Shown here: one piece after another, positions 59,792 through 64,000 of the stretch
How positions within the stretch are numbered: the stretch's first letter is position 1
Layout of the letters: each line of letters opens with the position of its first letter
Assembly: GCF_016195855.1 (NCBI RefSeq)
Contig: NZ_JACPYU010000003.1
Span: 620,001-684,000 of the forward strand
Direction: 5' to 3'
DNA: 64,000 nt
Origin: Aquabacterium sp.
GTDB taxonomy: Bacteria; Pseudomonadota; Gammaproteobacteria; Burkholderiales; Burkholderiaceae_C
The notes under the pieces: generated by a model
Seen by the model: only the letters and a program-made list of their open reading frames with translations
What the model was told of the DNA's origin: nothing
The model's database searches: none
Position numbers and translations under genes: made by a program

Positions 59792-60832
59792 TTAGCGGAT
59801 GCCAGTCAACATCGCCACCTGCTCGACACGGCGGGCAGGTGCGGTCTGCACGGGTGCGGGCTCGCTGGCCACAGGTGCAGCAGGCTGGACACCGGCCGGG
59901 CTGGCCGCAGCCGCCCCTGCCTTGGCGGCCACAGCCGGCGCAGCAGGCACTTCAGCCTGGACCACCGCCTGCGGCAAGGACACCGTCACCGGCAGCTTGA
60001 CGCCATTGGCCACCTGCCGCAGATAAGCCTGCTCGGCCAGCACCTTGGCGGCATAACCACCGTCGTCCACCAGATTGGCCGCGCCCACGTAGTACTTCAG
60101 GCCACCTTCCAGGCTGCCCGCCTTGCGGATGCAATCCTTCAGGACCTGCACGCCCACGCGCAGATTGGTCACCGGGTCAAAAGCGGCGTTCTGGCCACCA
60201 AAGATCTCGTACTTGTCCTGGTGCACACGGGTCATCACCTGCATCAGGCCTTGCGCGCCCACATGGCTCTGCGCGAACGGGTTGAAGCCCGATTCGATGG
60301 CCATCACGGCCAGCACCAGCGTCGGCTCCAGGTTCATGTGGTGGCCCACGGTCCAGGCCTCCTGAACCAGGCGGCTGATGGGCTCAGGCGCCACGTTGTA
60401 GCGGCGCGAGATCCAATAGGCCACATATGCCTGCTGGCGGTTCAGCTCAGCCGGGTTCGTGGCCGTGGCACGCTGGATGGCCTCGGGCTCGGCCATGGCC
60501 AGCAACTGGCCATCGTCGCCATCGGCGTCAACCGATGCGCTGGCGCGCAGGTTGGCACGCTCCATCAGCCAGCTCAAGGTTTGCGTCTCCAGGGTGGCGC
60601 GCACGTCGGCACGCCCCATCAGGAACAAGGTCCCCACCACGGCAACCAGGCCCAGCATGGCCAGGGCGTTGTGGCTGACAAAACGCACACCTTCGATCAC
60701 ATCCAGCACGAACAACACGGCGGGCGAGCGCAGACGCTTCACCCCACGGGCGGGCTTGCGCACCGCCTCCACTTCATCGGCACCAGGCGCGACGCCCTCA
60801 GGGCTGGTCGCGGCACAGTCAAACGCTGTCAT
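59792..60832 (-). CDS. membrane-anchored lytic transglycosylase (SLT domain)
   Basis: A 346-residue murein transglycosylase. One membrane helix (ALAMLGLVAVVGTLFLMGR) lies near residue 60. The catalytic SLT domain begins at LVLAVMAIESGFNPFAQS (catalytic Glu in AIESGF), continues through GAQGLMQVMTRVH and ends with YYVGAANLV. The C-terminal 80 residues are an Ala/Pro/Val-rich tail. ATG 60830-60832 has AAAGGAGA just upstream. A promoter candidate 250 bp upstream implies a long leader. Confidence 0.9.
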   Translation of the reverse strand: MTAFDCAATSPEGVAPGADEVEAVRKPARGVKRLRSPAVLFVLDVIEGVRFVSHNALAMLGLVAVVGTLFLMGRADVRATLETQTLSWLMERANLRASASVDADGDDGQLLAMAEPEAIQRATATNPAELNRQQAYVAYWISRRYNVAPEPISRLVQEAWTVGHHMNLEPTLVLAVMAIESGFNPFAQSHVGAQGLMQVMTRVHQDKYEIFGGQNAAFDPVTNLRVGVQVLKDCIRKAGSLEGGLKYYVGAANLVDDGGYAAKVLAEQAYLRQVANGVKLPVTVSLPQAVVQAEVPAAPAVAAKAGAAAASPAGVQPAAPVASEPAPVQTAPARRVEQVAMLTGIR

Positions 60833-61082
60833 GCTTCTCCTTTCCTCACGTCGCCGGGGGCAATGGGCGGGCCAGAAGGCCTCACACCCAGTCACCCCCA
60901 AGCGCCAGTGATAATGGCCCCGGCTTGGATCGAAGGCGCGAGCGGTGCAGTGCTCGATGGCCATCGACAAGGCCTGCAAGACTTCCGCAGACCCGTTGAA
61001 CTGCCAGGGCTGGCAGCGTGGCACTCCCGTAGGAGTACACAAGGGAAAACCCGGTAAAAATGCGTAACCGGGTACGTCGGGG
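60833..61082 (-). promoter_or_regulatory. predicted 250-base leader of the lytic transglycosylase with hairpins
   Basis: Transcription from the promoter at 61086-61115 would produce a leader of about 250 bases. Near its 5' end it has a stem CCCGGT / ACCGGG (61050-61055 with 61067-61072), which on this strand runs into TTTT. A second inverted repeat, CTGCCAGCCCTGGCAG, lies at about 61000-61015. No leader peptide is convincing. Function unknown. Confidence 0.35.
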
Positions 61083-61085
61083 CGG

Positions 61086-61115
61086 ATTCTAGGCAAGCCT
61101 GTAATAACCAGTCAA
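61086..61115 (-). promoter_or_regulatory. candidate sigma-70 promoter of the lytic transglycosylase
   Basis: On the minus strand, TTGACT (61110-61115) and TAGAAT (61086-61091) are separated by 18 bp. It lies close to the divergent ubiD start at 61149. Confidence 0.6.
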
Positions 61116-61148
61116 GCATATAGAACTCATTCTTTATAACTTCAGAAG

Positions 61149-62738
61149 ATGAAATACCGTGATTTGCGCGACTTCGTGGCAGGCCTGGAGCGGCTTGGTG
61201 AGCTCAAACGCGTCCAAGAGCCCGTATCTACCTACCTGGAGATGACCGCGCTCAGCGATCGCGTACTCCGCGCAGGTGGTCCCGCTTTGTGGTTTGAGCA
61301 CCCTGTACCCCCTCAAAGAGGTGGGTCGGCTAACGCAATCCGTTGCAAAGTACCGGTGCTGGCCAACCTGTTTGGCACACCTCGGCGTGTGGCTTTGGGC
61401 ATGGGCGCCGATGACGTGAGCGAGCTTCGTGATATTGGCCGCGTCCTGGCCAGCCTCAAGGAACCAGAGCCCCCCAGAGGGCTGAAGGACGCGGGCAAGC
61501 TGCTGCAAATGGCCAAGGCCCTGTGGGACATGAAGCCCTCGACCTCACGCAGCGCACCTTGTCAGGCAGAGGTGCGCGAAGGCAGCGACGTGGACCTGAC
61601 CGAGCTACCCATCCAGCATTGCTGGCCGGACGACGCGGCCCCCCTGCTGACCTGGGGCCTGGTCGTCACACGCGGGCCGCAGAACGTGCCCAACCCACGC
61701 AGCAGACAGAACCTGGGCATCTACCGGCAACAACTCATCGGCAAGCGTCAGTTGATCATGCGCTGGCTGGCCCACCGAGGCGGTGCGCTGGACTTCCGCG
61801 AATTCGCGCTGGCCAACCCCGGCCAGCCCTTCCCCATTGCCGTGGCCCTGGGCGCCGACCCGGCCACCATCCTGGGCGCCGTCACCCCGGTGCCTGACTC
61901 ACTGAGCGAGTACCAGTTCGCCGGCCTGCTGCGTGGCAGCCGAACGGAAGTGGTCAATACAGCCGTGGGTGAAAGTGACCAGTACCTGCAGGTACCCGCC
62001 AGCGCCGAGTTCGTTCTGGAAGGCCATATCCCCACCGCCCCTGCTGGATATAAAGGCACCAGTGAGCATGGCGTGCCGCTGATGGAGCGTGGCGGCTACC
62101 TGCACGCGCTGGAGGGCCCGTTTGGCGACCACACCGGCTATTACAACGAGCAAGACTGGTTCCCCGTCTTCGAAGTCCAGCGCATGACCAACCGCAAGGA
62201 CCCGGTCTACCACTCTACTTATACAGGCAAGCCACCTGACGAGCCCGCCGTGCTGGGCGTGGCGCTCAATGAAGTCTTCGTGCCCATCCTGCAAAAGCAG
62301 TTCCCCGAGATCGTGGACTTCTACCTGCCACCCGAAGGCTGCAGCTACCGCATGGCCATCATCAGCATGAAGAAGGCCTACCCCGGCCACGCCAAGCGCC
62401 TGATGTTCGGGCTGTGGAGCTTCCTGCGCCAGTTCATGTACACCAAGTTCATCGTGGTCTGCGACGAAGACGTCAACATCCGGGACTGGCAGGAAGTGAT
62501 CTGGGCCATCACCACCCGCATGGACCCGGCACGCGACACCACCCTGGTCGAAAACACCCCGATCGACTACCTGGACTTTGCCTCGCCTGTCAGCGGTCTG
62601 GGCGGCAAGATGGGGCTGGACGCCACCAACAAGTGGCCCGGTGAAACCAACCGCGAATGGGGCCGCACCATCACCATGCCCGAGCAGGTGAACGCCCGCG
62701 TGGACGACATCGTCTCGCGGATTCTTCAAAAGCCGTGA
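61149..62738 (+). CDS. ubiD: UbiD-family decarboxylase (3-octaprenyl-4-hydroxybenzoate carboxy-lyase)
   Basis: A 529-residue UbiD, the prenylated-FMN decarboxylase of ubiquinone synthesis. The full family length and the conserved regions are present ([46 protein letters not shown], and the acidic catalytic region around [12 protein letters not shown]). The C-terminal block [17 protein letters not shown] is typical. ubiX is not adjacent. A promoter candidate could not be placed with confidence. Confidence 0.95.
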   Translation: MKYRDLRDFVAGLERLGELKRVQEPVSTYLEMTALSDRVLRAGGPALWFEHPVPPQRGGSANAIRCKVPVLANLFGTPRRVALGMGADDVSELRDIGRVLASLKEPEPPRGLKDAGKLLQMAKALWDMKPSTSRSAPCQAEVREGSDVDLTELPIQHCWPDDAAPLLTWGLVVTRGPQNVPNPRSRQNLGIYRQQLIGKRQLIMRWLAHRGGALDFREFALANPGQPFPIAVALGADPATILGAVTPVPDSLSEYQFAGLLRGSRTEVVNTAVGESDQYLQVPASAEFVLEGHIPTAPAGYKGTSEHGVPLMERGGYLHALEGPFGDHTGYYNEQDWFPVFEVQRMTNRKDPVYHSTYTGKPPDEPAVLGVALNEVFVPILQKQFPEIVDFYLPPEGCSYRMAIISMKKAYPGHAKRLMFGLWSFLRQFMYTKFIVVCDEDVNIRDWQEVIWAITTRMDPARDTTLVENTPIDYLDFASPVSGLGGKMGLDATNKWPGETNREWGRTITMPEQVNARVDDIVSRILQKP

Positions 62739-62766
62739 CAAGCACCCGCCTATCCGACAAACGGGC

Positions 62767-62795
62767 TTGCTTTGCCTGAGCGCTTGATCTAATCT
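62767..62795 (+). promoter_or_regulatory. candidate sigma-70 promoter of an intergenic small RNA
   Basis: TTGCTT (62767-62772) and TAATCT (62790-62795) with a 17-bp spacer, 28 bp after the ubiD stop. Transcription would start near 62802. Confidence 0.5.
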
Positions 62796-62801
62796 TCAAA
62801 C

Positions 62802-62934
62802 GTCTGCTGCAAGCAGGCAACTCAATAAGACGCAGTCACTGCGTCTTGGGATGTGGCAAACCAACATCTTTGCCCTTTCCTCGGACGGCCCGCGTGCCGC
62901 TCCAACCCCCGGCTTCGTCCGGGGGTTTCTCTTT
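62802..62934 (+). ncRNA. candidate intergenic small RNA
   Basis: About 130 bases between a promoter candidate and a strong terminator, with no gene of its own on either strand. Inside is a perfect 9-bp stem with a 3-base loop (AAGACGCAG / CTGCGTCTT, 62827-62847), plus a weaker CTGC/GCAG hairpin around 62804-62817. The short open frame starting at 62851 has no ribosome binding site and reads through the terminator. No known RNA family is recognised. Confidence 0.45.
62904..62934 (+). terminator. strong terminator hairpin
   Basis: AACCCCCGG, loop CTTCGT, CCGGGGGTT, then TCTCTTTT. It ends at the stop of the convergent DUF218 gene and would serve ubiD and/or the candidate small RNA. Confidence 0.9.
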
Positions 62935-63803
62935 TATACGCCCGTCAATTTGGCCAGCGCTTCCTTCAAGGCAATGCGCACATTGGCCGTTCCACCCACA
63001 GATGGCAGCCAGTCCAATGCGCCTTCACGGCTCCAATAGTGCGTGGCTGCGGGTGTCACGGTCAGGACAGGCCGGTCAGGGTGCAATGCCGCCTCATGCT
63101 TGGCCGCCTCCTTGAACAGGCGCAAGGCCCTGGGCATGTGGAAGGCATCGGTCACCACCACCACCTCCCGGACGTGTTGCTCGGCCAGCATCGCCACAGT
63201 CAGCATGGCGTTCTGCCGCGTGTCTGCCGAGCGGGTCTCCGTCCAACGCATGGTCACACCATAGAACTGCTGGGCCACGCGCGCAGCGGTTTCCGCCTCC
63301 GAAGCGCCGACATCCCCTTGCTGCCCCCAACCAATGCCACCGCTGAAACCAATGGGCAAACCCGTGCGCTGCCCCAGCCAAATGGCGTAGCGCAAGCGCT
63401 CGGCCGAAAAGTGCGTCAGATCGGATACGCCGTACTCCGGTGCCAGCGCCTCACGCCCGGCACCGAGCGCCACCACCGCCGCCGGGGGCGTCACCGCCGC
63501 CCCACGACCGGATCGCCGCGCAAGGGCAACCTGCTGGACATAAGCCCGCCCCGAGGCCTCCAGCCTGGCAAGCTCAGCACCCTGCAACGGGCCTGGCGGC
63601 TTCAGGACATGGTCTTGCAAGGCCTGGGCCGTCACCTGGCAACAACTGAACCAGATCCCCGCCACGCCCAGCAAAAGCACGAAATAGCCCAAGCCGCGCC
63701 GCGGCAGGATCAAGCGAGCCCCCACCAGGATCAACACCAGAAACGGCACTGGCGGCAAAGCCAGCGCCGTCAACAACGGCTTGTAAGACGCCCAATCTGC
63801 CAT
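62934..63803 (-). CDS. YdcF/ElyC-family DUF218 membrane protein
   Basis: A 289-residue DUF218 protein. Two N-terminal membrane helices (PPVPFLVLILVGARLIL and GYFVLLLGVAGIWFSCC) precede the periplasmic DUF218 domain, which has AVVALGAGR at its start, PIGFSGGIGWG, a TRQNAM segment and VVVTDAFHMPRALRLF. ElyC and SanA relatives act in envelope biogenesis; the exact role here is unknown. The stop codon is next to a strong terminator read from the opposite strand. Confidence 0.87.
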   Translation of the reverse strand: MADWASYKPLLTALALPPVPFLVLILVGARLILPRRGLGYFVLLLGVAGIWFSCCQVTAQALQDHVLKPPGPLQGAELARLEASGRAYVQQVALARRSGRGAAVTPPAAVVALGAGREALAPEYGVSDLTHFSAERLRYAIWLGQRTGLPIGFSGGIGWGQQGDVGASEAETAARVAQQFYGVTMRWTETRSADTRQNAMLTVAMLAEQHVREVVVVTDAFHMPRALRLFKEAAKHEAALHPDRPVLTVTPAATHYWSREGALDWLPSVGGTANVRIALKEALAKLTGV

Positions 63804-63932
63804 GCAGAAAACCCCACTTCTGTTTCATCAACGCCAAGCTTTGCCGCCAACAGGCCCCTGATATGGGCCCGTGACACACACGGATGGCGCTTCGTTTGGA
63901 TAATGTCCCAGTCTAAGCAAAGAAAGCACGCG

Positions 63933-64000
63933 ATGAGCGCACACAGCCCCACTGATGCCGCCGACCGGAAAGAGAGTTGGGAAGAGGCCACCTTTGGTGG
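63933..64000 (+). CDS. unidentified protein, 5' end only
   Basis: The first 22 codons (MSAHSPTDAADRKESWEEAT, then FGG) run off the window. The start is ATG 63933 with an AAGAAAG purine-rich stretch upstream. I do not recognise the family from this fragment. It is divergent from the DUF218 gene across a 129-bp gap. Confidence 0.5.
   Translation, partial: MSAHSPTDAADRKESWEEATFG

Noticed and set aside
62851-63039. A 62-codon open frame downstream of ubiD
   Set aside because: It runs through a strong terminator hairpin and into the opposite-strand DUF218 gene; no ribosome binding site.

Overview
The window is a GC-rich bacterial chromosome segment. It most resembles Burkholderiales (Betaproteobacteria), possibly the Aquabacterium/Leptothrix/Rubrivivax side of the order. 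Evidence: the gene order ribD-ribB(X)-ribH-nusB, dxs-ispA-xseB, an mlaFEDACB-type lipid transport operon, an AlgZ/AlgR-like pair divergent from argH, flhDC-motAB-cheYZ, a PEP-CTERM protein and a fimT-pilVWXY1E minor pilin cluster. Assignment below order level is a guess. I see no rRNA, tRNA, CRISPR array, prophage or integron. The one mobile-type gene is a REP-associated (RAYT) transposase-like ORF just upstream of gltB.

Layout. 1-3.9 kb (minus strand): a TetR-controlled set of oxidoreductases and a secreted alpha/beta hydrolase; the same 14-bp perfect palindrome sits at the tetR start and ahead of the dehydrogenase. 4.4-5.4 kb: rpoH behind a perfect CIRCE element. 5.4-10.3 kb: a HAD hydrolase, pgi and tal (minus), with zwf divergent. 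10.3-14.4 kb: Mla lipid-asymmetry operon. 14.4-20.9 kb: gltBD with its terminator and a promoter candidate. 21-21.7 kb: RAYT element. 22-26.9 kb: an electron-transfer reductase followed by three tandem paralogous fatty-acid desaturases. 27.1-31.3 kb: flhD, flhC, motA, motB, cheY, cheZ. 31.3-34.8 kb: two-component system and argH. 34.8-36.8 kb: GtrA protein, bacteriohemerythrin, PEP-CTERM protein. 36.9-40.0 kb: xseB-ispA-dxs (minus). 40.2-42.4 kb: a Rieske oxygenase and an EamA transporter behind a long structured leader. 42.5-44.9 kb: ZIP metal transporter and a Ppx/GppA phosphatase. 44.9-50.6 kb (minus): ribD, ribBX, ribH, nusB, a membrane Ser/Thr kinase and a lipoprotein. 50.7-57.7 kb: type IV pilus minor pilins and PilY1. 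57.7-59.8 kb: nrdR and glyA, with a ZTP-type riboswitch ahead of glyA. 59.8-64 kb: a lytic transglycosylase, a UbiD-family decarboxylase, a candidate intergenic small RNA, a DUF218 protein and the start of an unidentified gene.

Most of the window is conserved core metabolism, motility and envelope biology. The less ordinary material is mainly regulatory: the CIRCE/rpoH wiring, the ZTP riboswitch with two competing hairpins at the glyA start, a promoter-hairpin-terminator unit after ubiD that looks like a small RNA, and the structured leader of the Rieske/EamA pair. Among proteins, the reductase plus three-desaturase cassette, the orphan Rieske oxygenase and the kinase/lipoprotein pair attached to the riboflavin operon deserve a second look. 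All calls come from reading the sequence; no database search was run.
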